A stretch of 22,370 nucleotides of DNA from Bacteroidales bacterium (GCA_900769555.1 CAAGHA010000162.1:1-22370), one strand, 5' to 3'; positions 1 to 9,665 are shown, numbered from the stretch's first letter. A program made the numbers and translations. Notes: generated from the sequence alone by a model not told the origin.

Positions 1-254
1 ATACCAACATTTTGCAAAATACGCGTACGAAAACTCAATGTTTGCGTCATCGGAGCATCTTCAACACCCACCCACTGAAACTTACCTGTCAACATCAAGT
101 GTGTACAACGTTCTGCACCCGCCACGGCAGGATTGACCAAATAGTAATTAAAGTGATACTGATCACATACTATCTCATCCTGAGCAACTGCCTGACCCAA
201 AAATAAAAAGGAACAAACAGCACAACCTATGTATTTAAAAAATCCTCTCATCAT
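1..254 (-). CDS. PorP/SprF-family type IX secretion outer membrane protein, N-terminal part only (runs off the window)
   Basis: Reading the minus strand from an ATG at 252-254 (a second in-frame ATG follows at once) gives 84 open codons up to the window edge, so the 3' end is missing. The product starts with a signal peptide (about 22 residues, hydrophobic CAVCSFLFLGQAVA, probable cut before QDE). It then shows two motifs seen in PorP/SprF proteins: NPAVAG, and a stretch reading GKFQWVGVEDAP. The complete neighbour at 327-1271 has the matching NPSATG and GRWQWIGLENSP, so the two are diverged paralogues. PorP/SprF proteins are outer-membrane proteins that act with the T9SS, and members paired with type B substrates are needed to export or display them. 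It lies 72 bases downstream of the first paralogue and is probably the fourth gene of the operon that starts at 9559. Confidence 0.85.
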   Translation of the reverse strand, partial: MMRGFFKYIGCAVCSFLFLGQAVAQDEIVCDQYHFNYYLVNPAVAGAERCTHLMLTGKFQWVGVEDAPMTQTLSFRTRILQNVG

Positions 255-326
255 AATTGTAATTAGTTCTAAAAAACCCTAATATACATAATACAACACC
301 AGAACTAACATACAACATCAATTCCA

Positions 327-1271
327 TTAATCTTCTAAGAAACGAACCTGACTACCCTTGGTTTTCTTAGGGATACGGAATGAAAGCATAATTTCACTTG
401 CATTAGAAGAAAGTGCATCAGCAACATCTCCTAAACCTAACTCAAAGCTATAACCAATACGGAACTTCTTCAACTCAACACCAGCATTGAAGTTTAACAT
501 ATTAGAAGAAAAAGAATCAGCTCCATTCAAATCAGGACGATAAGTAATACCAAACCACAAGAAACGATTATAGAACAAAGAAACATTCAACTCTGCTCTA
601 TTAGTAGTGTTTCTATGAGTATAACACAAAGCCGGAGCCAAATCGAATTTTTCTGACAAGTTAAACAACGCCCTTATATACCAATTGAATTGACGCCCCG
701 GTAAAGAAGTAGTTACATTTTCTTCATTAGACAACAAATGGCTTACAGAAACACCAAACATTAATTTAGGCATAGCTAACTCCACTCCAAAATCCATATC
801 AGGATGAACCTCAGACAACTTTTCACCATAATTCAAAGTTTCATTGTTCATTTCTTCAGGATTCATCCAAATATGTTGAGCAGGATCAAAATAATGGTAC
901 AAGATACCAGCAGAAAGACCCATTGAAAGCAACAAGCTCTCATTTAAGTTCAAATGATAAGCATAAGCCGCCTTTACGTTCAAAGTTCTATTTGCAACAC
1001 CCAAATCATCGTAAGAAACGGTCATTCCGATACCGGAACGAATAGATTCCATGTAATTTGTTAAATTCAAGACTCCTGACTTAGGAGAATTCTCCAAACC
1101 TATCCACTGCCAACGCCCAAGTAAAAAGATATCAACATCATCTGTATTTCCAGTTGCAGATGGGTTAATATTCAATCTTGAGAAAAACTGCTGTGATAAC
1201 ATAATATCACGTTGTGCAAAGATGTTTGCACTAAAAAACAGCAATATAATAAAACCGAATAACTTTTTCAT
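327..1271 (-). CDS. PorP/SprF-family type IX secretion outer membrane protein
   Basis: The 314-residue product is of normal length for PorP/SprF proteins. It opens with a signal peptide (about residues 1-19, MKKLFGFIILLFFSANIFA, then QRD). The family motifs NPSATG (around 36-41) and GRWQWIGLENSP (around 52-63) follow. The rest alternates short amphipathic strands ending in aromatic residues, as expected for an outer-membrane beta-barrel. Family members are T9SS-associated; SprF is needed specifically for secretion of its neighbour SprB, a type B sorting-domain protein. Here the gene sits 17 bases behind the PD40-OmpA gene, which follows a giant type B substrate, so I infer it serves that substrate. 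The C-terminus is KKTKGSQVRFLED. I assign the family with confidence; the link to the particular substrate rests on gene order. Confidence 0.9.
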   Translation of the reverse strand: MKKLFGFIILLFFSANIFAQRDIMLSQQFFSRLNINPSATGNTDDVDIFLLGRWQWIGLENSPKSGVLNLTNYMESIRSGIGMTVSYDDLGVANRTLNVKAAYAYHLNLNESLLLSMGLSAGILYHYFDPAQHIWMNPEEMNNETLNYGEKLSEVHPDMDFGVELAMPKLMFGVSVSHLLSNEENVTTSLPGRQFNWYIRALFNLSEKFDLAPALCYTHRNTTNRAELNVSLFYNRFLWFGITYRPDLNGADSFSSNMLNFNAGVELKKFRIGYSFELGLGDVADALSSNASEIMLSFRIPKKTKGSQVRFLED

Positions 1272-1288
1272 CTTGAAACTTTATTACT

Positions 1289-2650
1289 TTATTCATTTAA
1301 AATTTTAATATCAACACGTCTGTTCTGCTCATGTTCTGGCTCTGTTTGAGCATCAGGAATAACAGGATCATGATAACCTCTACCAACAGCAACCATATCA
1401 TCACCTTTAATACCTCTTTCAATCAACAACTTACGAACATATTTAGCACGAACGTCTGACAACTTCATATTATATTGGTCAGAACCACGAGAGTCTGTGT
1501 GACCACTAATCTCAAAGAGAGCACCTGGGAACTCTTTCATTGCACTAACCAATTCATCCAACTGAACCAAATACTCAGGTTTCATCTCTGACTTATTAAA
1601 GTCGAAGAAGAACAACACCCAGTGGAATCCCTTAGGTTCAACCAAAGCGATCTCAGGACTCAAATCAAAGTCAGGATCGGCTCTATAAGGCTGAGGCAAC
1701 CAAATATCATCACGTCCTTTCCCCCCTGCTCTATTAGACATAAACATAACCAACTTTTGATTACCAATCAAATTATAATCGTTAGCTTTACTATTATACG
1801 TAGTATCCAAGTTTACAGGTTCCGTCCAAACTTCACGTTTTACCTTTTTCATCACACTATCAACAGTATCCAAAACATCAAATTCCATTTTCCTCAAATG
1901 AGAAACATACAAATCATATCCACCTTTACCACCAGGACGATCAGAAGTCAAATACATAATAGTATCAGATACTATAAAAGGATAATCCTCTTTCGACTTA
2001 CTATTCAAACGAACCACACTATCACTGGCATTCTTTGGCATTTGCCACTCAGCTGTAGTTTTATCACTCTTAGCACGATCGATATACCAAATATCACGAC
2101 CACCATAAGATTGTTTAGGAAAATCAGCCGAAAAATAGATTCTGTTACCTCCTTTAGCAATAGTAGGATTATAAAAACCAGATACTCTATTATAACGATA
2201 AGTCCATCCCGCCATTACAGTAGAAGAACCTTTAATGTCTTTTCTCAATTTCTCTAATCCCTCAATACTCATTAATTTAGGAGTGGAAAATTGACCTCCT
2301 GTCATTTGAGCCTCATATAAGTCGGAATTACCTAACTCATCAATTCTAGCAAAATAAATAGCACGTCTCTTAGGATCATAGGCGAATTGTCCCATAATAC
2401 CTAATCCACATAACTCTTTACAAACTTCTACATTCTCTAACTCATACTTATTACTAATAGTTGCGCTATAAGCAGAATCTTCGACAAACCAAACCACCTT
2501 ACCATCTTTGTAAAAAGAGATAGGTCTCTCCTGCTTAGAAGTATTTACATCAGAGGAGACAATTTCGTATCCCTCAACATATTCCTTGTGAATAGCTGAA
2601 ACTGATCCAACTAAACAAGAAACCATCAAAAAAAGAAAAAACCGTTTCAT
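1289..2650 (-). CDS. PD40-repeat OmpA-family protein (peptidoglycan-binding, T9SS-associated)
   Basis: The 453-residue product has a signal peptide (about 1-19, ending GSVSA). A middle region holds at least three PD40/WD40-like propeller blades: IYFSADFP...GGRDIWYID near 171-192, MYLTSDRPGGKGGYDLYVS near 232-250, and VMFMSNRAGGKGRDDIWLP near 301-319. The C-terminal OmpA domain (about 345-450) shows FDFNKSEM, GHTDSRGSDQYN and NRRVDIKI. D386 and R401 fall where OmpA domains bind the peptidoglycan peptide. PorE of the T9SS has PD40 plus OmpA but also an N-terminal TPR, which is absent here, so I do not call this PorE. The VSC at residues 10-12 is a poor lipobox because the hydrophobic stretch before it is too short. 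It lies 36 bases after the giant adhesin gene and 17 before a PorP gene. I infer a periplasmic anchor for that complex. Confidence 0.9.
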   Translation of the reverse strand: MKRFFLFLMVSCLVGSVSAIHKEYVEGYEIVSSDVNTSKQERPISFYKDGKVVWFVEDSAYSATISNKYELENVEVCKELCGLGIMGQFAYDPKRRAIYFARIDELGNSDLYEAQMTGGQFSTPKLMSIEGLEKLRKDIKGSSTVMAGWTYRYNRVSGFYNPTIAKGGNRIYFSADFPKQSYGGRDIWYIDRAKSDKTTAEWQMPKNASDSVVRLNSKSKEDYPFIVSDTIMYLTSDRPGGKGGYDLYVSHLRKMEFDVLDTVDSVMKKVKREVWTEPVNLDTTYNSKANDYNLIGNQKLVMFMSNRAGGKGRDDIWLPQPYRADPDFDLSPEIALVEPKGFHWVLFFFDFNKSEMKPEYLVQLDELVSAMKEFPGALFEISGHTDSRGSDQYNMKLSDVRAKYVRKLLIERGIKGDDMVAVGRGYHDPVIPDAQTEPEHEQNRRVDIKILNE

Positions 2651-2686
2651 AAATTATATAACTACTAACTTTATTACTTTTTTATA

Positions 2687-5600
2687 CTAATCATACTTAA
2701 CTATTTCTATTGTACCACTGACAACTTTACCATTATTTAATTTAACCTTTGAATAGTAAACGCCCGGATCTGCTAAAACACCACGGTGTGTACCATCCCA
2801 ACCATTACCTCCTTCAAAGACTTTTTGTCCATAACGGTCAAAAATAATCACATAATATCCTTCCATATAAACATCATTTAAATCATCTTTAAAATGAGGC
2901 GTAAACGCTGTTGGCAATACAACACCTAATTCTATCGTAGAGAACGCGACAGGACAAACGCCATCTCCGGCATAAACCTTATACTCCGAAGAACTCTTAG
3001 GTTCATATGGATGTGTATTTATTAGTGAAGTACCTATAGATACATCATTATCCATCCATTCAAACGAAAGAGGATTACCACTCAAAACGTTTGCAGTAAA
3101 AAGTACTTCAGCTCCAATGGTAACATTTTCAACATTTGCTGACAACTGAACTGAAATCGGCTCATGAACATCAATCGGTCCAACAATAACCGTATCATCC
3201 TCACAAACACCATTACTTGCCACAGCTGAGAAGTAAACATCTCCTGGAGCTTGAGGATAAGCAACGGAATAGATAGGTTCTTGTTTATTTACACTCAAGA
3301 CATCACCCAATCTACCAGAATACCAATCTAATTTATTATACTTACCTTGTATGACACCAACTCCAAGTGTTACAGAATCTCCCAAACAAATTTCGTAAGA
3401 TGAACTTGCAATGTCAAGTATAAAAGGTTGGTAAACTGATACTGAATAAGCATTATTTGCAGCAGTACCTGTAGTGTTACAAACTCCATCGAAAACCTCA
3501 ACAGTAACTTTTGAATCATCTACAGTTGGTTCGAATGTTATAAAATCTGTAGTAGAAGTAGTGTTAACATCTCTAAGAATTTCATTTTTAGAATTATACC
3601 AAACATACCTAATAGGCTCTCCTTGTGTTACAGAGGCTGCAAAAGTAACCGGCTCTGGAGTTTGACCTTCACAATAAACATCTGCAGAAGGTATAAGATC
3701 CACTTGAATTGGTGCATTAACCTTTAAATCCTCAGGATTAGTTTGATAAGAATAAACAACACCTTCAGGATCTCCTACCATAGGAACACCAAAGCAGATT
3801 CCATCAGAGACAAAAGAAAGAACATTATAACTTCCAGCTTTCAATCCTATAGGTTTATATGGCACATTATCCGAACCAATAATAGGAACATAATTATCAC
3901 CGAACAAACCATCACTTTGATACCATGAATAATACTTAACAAATTGTTCAGACTCTTTAGGAACAAAATTAGTCAATTTAAACTCAACTTGTTCTCCCTC
4001 ACAAATAGTATCATCAGAAACTTGTACCGAAGCAGTAAAAGGTTTTAAAACAACAGTTCCGACTTCAAGAGAAATTGTAGAACATATATTATCATCAACC
4101 TCAATTCTAAAATACAATGAATCACCAGGTTTATAACTATTTAGATTTAATTCTGACGTTGTTACAATGTTGTTAGAAAGAGGAACATACCCTATAGAAT
4201 CTTTTCTATCATAAAACAATTGAACATCATAAGGAATCGTACTGGTTGAATCATCAGAAGAATCAACGTTCCATGACAATATTATAAAATCTTTTTGAGA
4301 ACAAATAGTATCTCGATTTGGAACACGATATTCAATATCCAAATCTACTCTACTCTCCTTTTTATAATTCAAGGAAATATTCGTAGTTGCCTTTACACTA
4401 TCAATCGCACAGATTCCATCTGTAACTACTAAGCCAAACTGATTATTGTATCCCGGAGACAACCACTTATCAGACAAATTAAATTTATTAGTATTTGTTA
4501 ATGCAATCAATTTAGGCGAAGAATTACGCGTCCATTGATATTGTTGAATATGATTTGCGGCCTCTGCAGGAGTAACAACAGCTGTTAATGAGACTTCTAC
4601 AGGAACTGCAGGATCAATACAATAAGTATTACCACTAGGTTCTAATGAGACTGTGAACGGAGTATTAACGTCAAAATCTAACGTATTATCGGATTGAACA
4701 GCATCACAAATTCCATCCTCAGCAACTACATACAAGTCAAATGAACCACCGGCAGAGAACAAGCTAGGATAATCAGTAGAAGTGATAAGCAATGAATCAT
4801 TTAAAGATCCATTATCTTTAGTATCTACTAAAATTGCATTAGTCTCGCCATCCTTAATTGCATACCAAGTATACTTTTTTATTAATTTTCTAGATGCAGA
4901 AGGGGTAATAACAACGGAAGCCCACGCAGAATCTCCGACACTACAAATAGAATTTTTGGTTGCATTCAAATTAACTGTGTACTTAATATTAATATCTTTT
5001 GTAAGATTAGCAGAGTAATTAGAAGTACAAATACCATCTTCAACAACAACCTCAAATTTAGTGTTTGGAGCAGCTTCTGAAACGTTGAATGTATATCTCA
5101 ATTCTTTAGAATTTGATTGCACCTCAACTCCATTGATCAACCACTGAACATTAGTTAATAAATTCTCCGCATTAGCAGAATCCAAAACCGCTTCGACTAC
5201 ATATTCATCACCCTGAGACAAGCAATTAATCTCAGGAGTTGTAATTGAAACACCAGTCCCATTTAACTTAACAATCTTGTCTTCTGAAACCGCATTACTT
5301 TCACACTTCTCATCATACGTTAAAATCTTAAAAGTTGAAGTATTACCGGCTCTAAATAAATCAGGATACTGATCTTTAGTCAACTTTAATTCATATTCAG
5401 TAACATCCGGATTAATCTCAAAAGAATCCTTAATTACTTCACCATTCATAATCCAATCAAAACCTCTCTCGAGAATATTCACAAGAGACTGCTTAGGTAA
5501 TACACTAGCTTTCAAAGTCAATTCAGTCTCGCTTAACAAACAGACTGTTTCTTGCACATCTAAATCCAACTTTAATCCTCCTTCTCGGATAGGAACATTC

Positions 5601-8600
5601 AAAGAAGAAAGCGCCGCATCTTGATTTAACTCTGCACAAACTTCAGTAAATGTAGAAGCAATTGAAACCGACATCGTTTGAGATGTATATTCACGCAATG
5701 AGGCATTAGTAAATACACACTCCTGAGTTACGGTAGTAGTATCAAATGCAGTAGTTAACTCTCCATTCTTATCTTTAAATTGAACAGACCACTTGAATTT
5801 ATTTAATTTATCAATAATTTTTTCACCCTCTAATGATGTACCTTCAAAGTCTTTCAAGACTGCTTTAAGAACCAATGCAACACCATTCGGTTCTGACAAA
5901 TCTGAAATACACACAGGACTAACACTTGGAGTAATTCCTAATTTATAATATCCATTATGCACTTGGAAAGGAATCTTCAATTCCGATAATTCATTGATAC
6001 AATAATCACCTCCATTGGGAGATAATGGAGAGGCTAATACATACCCTTCAAACATAGAAATTTTAGATAACGAATCCTTATTTACTACAAGAGTGACAAC
6101 AGAATCCAAACCATTAGGATCTAAGTTATAATCAAAATGGTATAAATCACTTTCAACAATTTCATTACCATTACTATCAAACCATTGGAAACTAAATGGA
6201 GCAAATGATAGGTTACGAGTCACCTTAACATCAACTTGATTACAACCCTTAGCTGTATCAACATGACTTGTACTAATCTCTAACAAAGTTTTAAACTTAA
6301 CATTAACATCTACTATATGAGAACAATCATCATCTACGGAGGTAGAATCCCCACCTTCATAATAATAAATGAACTGCATATGCTCAACCTCGTTATATTT
6401 TTTCTCTATAGATTTTCCTTTATACGTAACTTGAACAATAGAATCTTTAGTATTTAAAATCTTTATATCTACAGCATCTTCAAGTCCGGTTAATATCGGT
6501 TGCATTCTGTTTGTGGTCTCATCATAACTTGGTTTAAACATAGCAACTCCATTAGCATCCACCCATGAAGACAACCATTCAATATCATCAGGAATAGTAC
6601 CACGTACTGCCTTGGCTGTAATAACGGAATTTACACTATCACAACCTTCAAAATTTAAAATCTCACCGACATCTCCACCAAATGTATTCTTTATCGTAAT
6701 AATACTTTCCGAAATATTATTACTTAACGCACATTTAAGAGTCTGTTCTTTCTCTTGCTCAATCTCACTTTTCGACATCTTCGAATATTTCAAAACATCA
6801 GAATAGTTATCTCCTGTAACTACACGATACTTTATTTGTCCTGAATATTTCGGATCTGTTGTAGAAATCTTAAATACATTCTTTATAATTGGAACTTCTA
6901 TTAACGGATCTAACGATACGGTATCAATGGCATCAACACCTTTTGCTAAAGAATCTGTATACTCATTATATTCTAGCATATCAACCCATTTGCCATTTTC
7001 TTCTAATTGGAACAAGAAATAAGAATCCTTTGCCGGAGTTCTTCTTTTTGCCACCAAGTTCAAGTAGTCTGGTTCACAAGAGACAACGTCATTACCAAGT
7101 AACTCTCCCGAACTATCATAAACATTCATAACAACCTTTGGAACACAAACAGAGAATGTGATATCATCAATCAAAATATCATTTCCGGAACCACTAGGTC
7201 CATTGTTATAAATTACAACCCAAAATTTACCCTCTTTTGCTTTCAATTCTATAAATTGGTCAAAACGAGTCCATAATCCTGTTCCAGATGAAATATCACC
7301 TGTATTGAATTGATACAACACATTATCAGCATTTGCCAACGCATCACCAGATACTTGGTATAGTTCATTAAACTCCTTCAACAAAAGCACAGTCAAATTC
7401 ACAGGATTACCGCCTTGTTTTGCCATTGCATTCATAACATCCATACCCATAGTAAACAAACTATCCGGACAAATATCAACTTGCTGAGCATAAATAGCTG
7501 CACCCGGCATTGAACCTGAGTTTACAAACAACATTGCACCATTTGCATTACCTGTTGCATCTTTTACTGACACAAAATCATCTCCTGCTCCGGTATTTTG
7601 GTCACAAGTATCCGGGTTCATCACAATTGCATAATATCCATCTTGCAAACGCAATCCACCATCTTGCATTGTAGACCAACTATCATAATGACCTAACATT
7701 GGGTTTTCTGAAAGGAACAAATGACCATCAAATGCAACATACTTATTAGCATCTTCAGGAGATACAAAATAATTAGAACGAGGAACTACAACATAACCAT
7801 TAGGGTCAGGAGTAACAAAATTACGAATATCAAACTTCATGGACGAAGCATGATCCACAGAAATTGTTAATGGAGTACCCTCTGTAATCGTATAATACTC
7901 ATTTAAAGGATCATATTGTGCTGAAGGATAATATGTCGTTGTTCCATCTGTAATAGATGTACGATAATCCTTTTCAATCTGATTTACATAAACATTATAA
8001 TTATTTACATATACATTCTCAGACATAAAGTAACCAAAAGTTTCATAGAATAAGGTCTTAGCTTCCAACCCATCACAAAAAGCGTTCGACTTACATTCCG
8101 GAGAATCATATACAATAGTAGTATCATATCCACTGTACCTAACTCTATACTCCCAACTATATGCAGTATCAATTAGCACAGATAACCTATAAGAACGCTC
8201 ATTCATTGCCTTCCAATCTTCAATCGGAGTTCCCAAAGAATCAAGGCGTCTTCTAGACCACTCAAAAACATTATTATTTAAATCCTCTAACACGGCTGTA
8301 CCGGCTGCCATCAAAACATTGGAATCTTGCAAACAAGAAACTAACGGATAACGCGAGGCTATAAAAAATGTACATTTCTCAACCAACACCTCTACAGAAT
8401 CAACTAAAAAGCCGTCTGCATATAAAACATAAGTTGTATTAACTTCTGGTGCGACTGTTAATGTCGGAGTATCAGTTGTTTCTAAAAGCACACCATCAAC
8501 ATACCATTCATATTTTGATGCCTTGTCAAAATTAGATGACAATACAGTTTCCTTACCCAAACACAACAACTCTTTATCCGCAGTTAAAGTAAAACCACAA

Positions 8601-9559
8601 TCTACCATACTTTTGGGAGTCAAATCAATTGAACTCACCAACATTCCATCCGCATAAACTTGATAAGTTTCATTCCCCTTCGGTCTTACTGTTAATGTAT
8701 TAACAGAAGTTATCTCTTCTTCTCCGGTTGTTGTATTCAACCAACGATAAGAACCGGCACCCAGAAAAGAACAAGTCAATGTGATTGACTCACTCACACA
8801 AGCAGAGGGATTATCCGCAGTCAATGTATATCCGCAACCTTGCAACTTAATCGGAATTACTATTGAATTTTCAGCAACAAACATATCATACTTCACTGTA
8901 TTAAAGGTCGAATCCCCTAATTCATCAACTATCGTATCTATTCGAGTCTGTTCTCTAAATATACGATTATAGAACGTCACAGATTCTTTCACCACATCTA
9001 AATTATCTGAAAATTCTACAACATCATCATACTCTGTCAACCATAAAGTATCACCGGGAGCATTGACTTTTGCCCAACGAAGATTATCACCGGCAACTAA
9101 ATTATCAGCATGAAGAGTTACTCCTGTTCTCCTACAAGCCACTTTGTTATCCACAGAAATATAACCATCTGCACCACCAGCCTTCACCAAAATCACCTTG
9201 TTGTCATAGTCCGCAAAAAAACTAAATGTACCAACTTTATGTTCGGGAGCTGCAAAACAACCATTATCAATCCAATCCCAAGCAGAAGTCTTAAATTGAG
9301 CCTGAGAATCATCCACACTCCAATAATTAGGACCACTATACTCAAAGGAAAGACCATCTATACAAATCGAAACTTTTTCATTGGGTACTTCGGTTGTAAT
9401 AGTAATACTATTACCCTGTGAAGTTTCAACTCTATCCCCTATGCGAACAGTCATAGCAGAATAAGCACTCGAAAACCACATCATTCCCAACAATGGCAAC
9501 AACATCCTTTTTATCTTTCTACTTACCATTTTCATTTTTATGTTTTCCATATTAGACAT
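2687..9559 (-). CDS. Giant Ig-repeat surface protein with T9SS type B C-terminal sorting domain (gliding-motility-associated CTD)
   Basis: The product has 2290 residues with a signal peptide ending near AYSA (residue 35); in-frame Met at 4, 9 and 11 are alternative starts. Two tandem Ig-like repeats (about 239-320 and 321-397) share the pattern CG[YF]TLTAD ... YADG.LV. A region at about 495-805 looks like a jelly-roll or MAM-type binding module, ending in a strand reading NDILIDDITFSVC. The C-terminal half is a chain of Ig-like domains with a recurring DG[IV]C or near match at C1511, C1618, C1717, C1826, C1922, C2027, C2119 and C2202, giving units of about 83-109 residues. Residues about 2216-2290 form the type B sorting domain: PTAFTPHF...DLND, IIFDRYGQKVFEG, NGWDGTHRG, GVYYSKVKLNNG and a final SGTIEIVKYD. 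Such domains send proteins through the T9SS to the cell surface. No catalytic domain is recognised. I infer an adhesin or matrix-type role. Confidence 0.9.
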   Translation of the reverse strand: MSNMENIKMKMVSRKIKRMLLPLLGMMWFSSAYSAMTVRIGDRVETSQGNSITITTEVPNEKVSICIDGLSFEYSGPNYWSVDDSQAQFKTSAWDWIDNGCFAAPEHKVGTFSFFADYDNKVILVKAGGADGYISVDNKVACRRTGVTLHADNLVAGDNLRWAKVNAPGDTLWLTEYDDVVEFSDNLDVVKESVTFYNRIFREQTRIDTIVDELGDSTFNTVKYDMFVAENSIVIPIKLQGCGYTLTADNPSACVSESITLTCSFLGAGSYRWLNTTTGEEEITSVNTLTVRPKGNETYQVYADGMLVSSIDLTPKSMVDCGFTLTADKELLCLGKETVLSSNFDKASKYEWYVDGVLLETTDTPTLTVAPEVNTTYVLYADGFLVDSVEVLVEKCTFFIASRYPLVSCLQDSNVLMAAGTAVLEDLNNNVFEWSRRRLDSLGTPIEDWKAMNERSYRLSVLIDTAYSWEYRVRYSGYDTTIVYDSPECKSNAFCDGLEAKTLFYETFGYFMSENVYVNNYNVYVNQIEKDYRTSITDGTTTYYPSAQYDPLNEYYTITEGTPLTISVDHASSMKFDIRNFVTPDPNGYVVVPRSNYFVSPEDANKYVAFDGHLFLSENPMLGHYDSWSTMQDGGLRLQDGYYAIVMNPDTCDQNTGAGDDFVSVKDATGNANGAMLFVNSGSMPGAAIYAQQVDICPDSLFTMGMDVMNAMAKQGGNPVNLTVLLLKEFNELYQVSGDALANADNVLYQFNTGDISSGTGLWTRFDQFIELKAKEGKFWVVIYNNGPSGSGNDILIDDITFSVCVPKVVMNVYDSSGELLGNDVVSCEPDYLNLVAKRRTPAKDSYFLFQLEENGKWVDMLEYNEYTDSLAKGVDAIDTVSLDPLIEVPIIKNVFKISTTDPKYSGQIKYRVVTGDNYSDVLKYSKMSKSEIEQEKEQTLKCALSNNISESIITIKNTFGGDVGEILNFEGCDSVNSVITAKAVRGTIPDDIEWLSSWVDANGVAMFKPSYDETTNRMQPILTGLEDAVDIKILNTKDSIVQVTYKGKSIEKKYNEVEHMQFIYYYEGGDSTSVDDDCSHIVDVNVKFKTLLEISTSHVDTAKGCNQVDVKVTRNLSFAPFSFQWFDSNGNEIVESDLYHFDYNLDPNGLDSVVTLVVNKDSLSKISMFEGYVLASPLSPNGGDYCINELSELKIPFQVHNGYYKLGITPSVSPVCISDLSEPNGVALVLKAVLKDFEGTSLEGEKIIDKLNKFKWSVQFKDKNGELTTAFDTTTVTQECVFTNASLREYTSQTMSVSIASTFTEVCAELNQDAALSSLNVPIREGGLKLDLDVQETVCLLSETELTLKASVLPKQSLVNILERGFDWIMNGEVIKDSFEINPDVTEYELKLTKDQYPDLFRAGNTSTFKILTYDEKCESNAVSEDKIVKLNGTGVSITTPEINCLSQGDEYVVEAVLDSANAENLLTNVQWLINGVEVQSNSKELRYTFNVSEAAPNTKFEVVVEDGICTSNYSANLTKDINIKYTVNLNATKNSICSVGDSAWASVVITPSASRKLIKKYTWYAIKDGETNAILVDTKDNGSLNDSLLITSTDYPSLFSAGGSFDLYVVAEDGICDAVQSDNTLDFDVNTPFTVSLEPSGNTYCIDPAVPVEVSLTAVVTPAEAANHIQQYQWTRNSSPKLIALTNTNKFNLSDKWLSPGYNNQFGLVVTDGICAIDSVKATTNISLNYKKESRVDLDIEYRVPNRDTICSQKDFIILSWNVDSSDDSTSTIPYDVQLFYDRKDSIGYVPLSNNIVTTSELNLNSYKPGDSLYFRIEVDDNICSTISLEVGTVVLKPFTASVQVSDDTICEGEQVEFKLTNFVPKESEQFVKYYSWYQSDGLFGDNYVPIIGSDNVPYKPIGLKAGSYNVLSFVSDGICFGVPMVGDPEGVVYSYQTNPEDLKVNAPIQVDLIPSADVYCEGQTPEPVTFAASVTQGEPIRYVWYNSKNEILRDVNTTSTTDFITFEPTVDDSKVTVEVFDGVCNTTGTAANNAYSVSVYQPFILDIASSSYEICLGDSVTLGVGVIQGKYNKLDWYSGRLGDVLSVNKQEPIYSVAYPQAPGDVYFSAVASNGVCEDDTVIVGPIDVHEPISVQLSANVENVTIGAEVLFTANVLSGNPLSFEWMDNDVSIGTSLINTHPYEPKSSSEYKVYAGDGVCPVAFSTIELGVVLPTAFTPHFKDDLNDVYMEGYYVIIFDRYGQKVFEGGNGWDGTHRGVLADPGVYYSKVKLNNGKVVSGTIEIVKYD

Positions 9560-9634
9560 ATCTTATACCAACAATAAAAAAAATACACATCTGTGCAAAA
9601 CAAAGAAAATCACATACGTTCACACAGAATCGAA

Positions 9635-9665
9635 CAAATATAAATAATTCAAATCAATCAACAAA
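9635..9665 (-). promoter_or_regulatory. Bacteroidota-type promoter of the giant adhesin operon
   Basis: On the minus strand TTTG (9662-9665) is followed after 19 bases by TATATTTG (9635-9642). This matches the Bacteroidota primary-sigma pattern of -33 TTG and -7 TAnnTTTG with normal spacing. It would start transcription near 9628, leaving a leader of roughly 70 bases before the ATG at 9559. The rest of the 269-base gap (9560-9828) is AT-rich with only weak short palindromes, for example AAATAT-CA-ATATTT at 9741-9754, and I see no gene in it. Confidence 0.7.

Noticed and set aside
1622..2257. A 211-codon plus-strand open frame opposite the PD40-OmpA gene
   Set aside because: It is the antisense of a clear OmpA-family gene; its product is low in complexity, rich in Ile, Thr and Arg, and shows no domain.
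9110..9421. A 103-codon plus-strand open frame opposite the start of the giant gene
   Set aside because: It is an antisense shadow of the signal-peptide end of the giant protein, with no promoter and no recognisable protein features.
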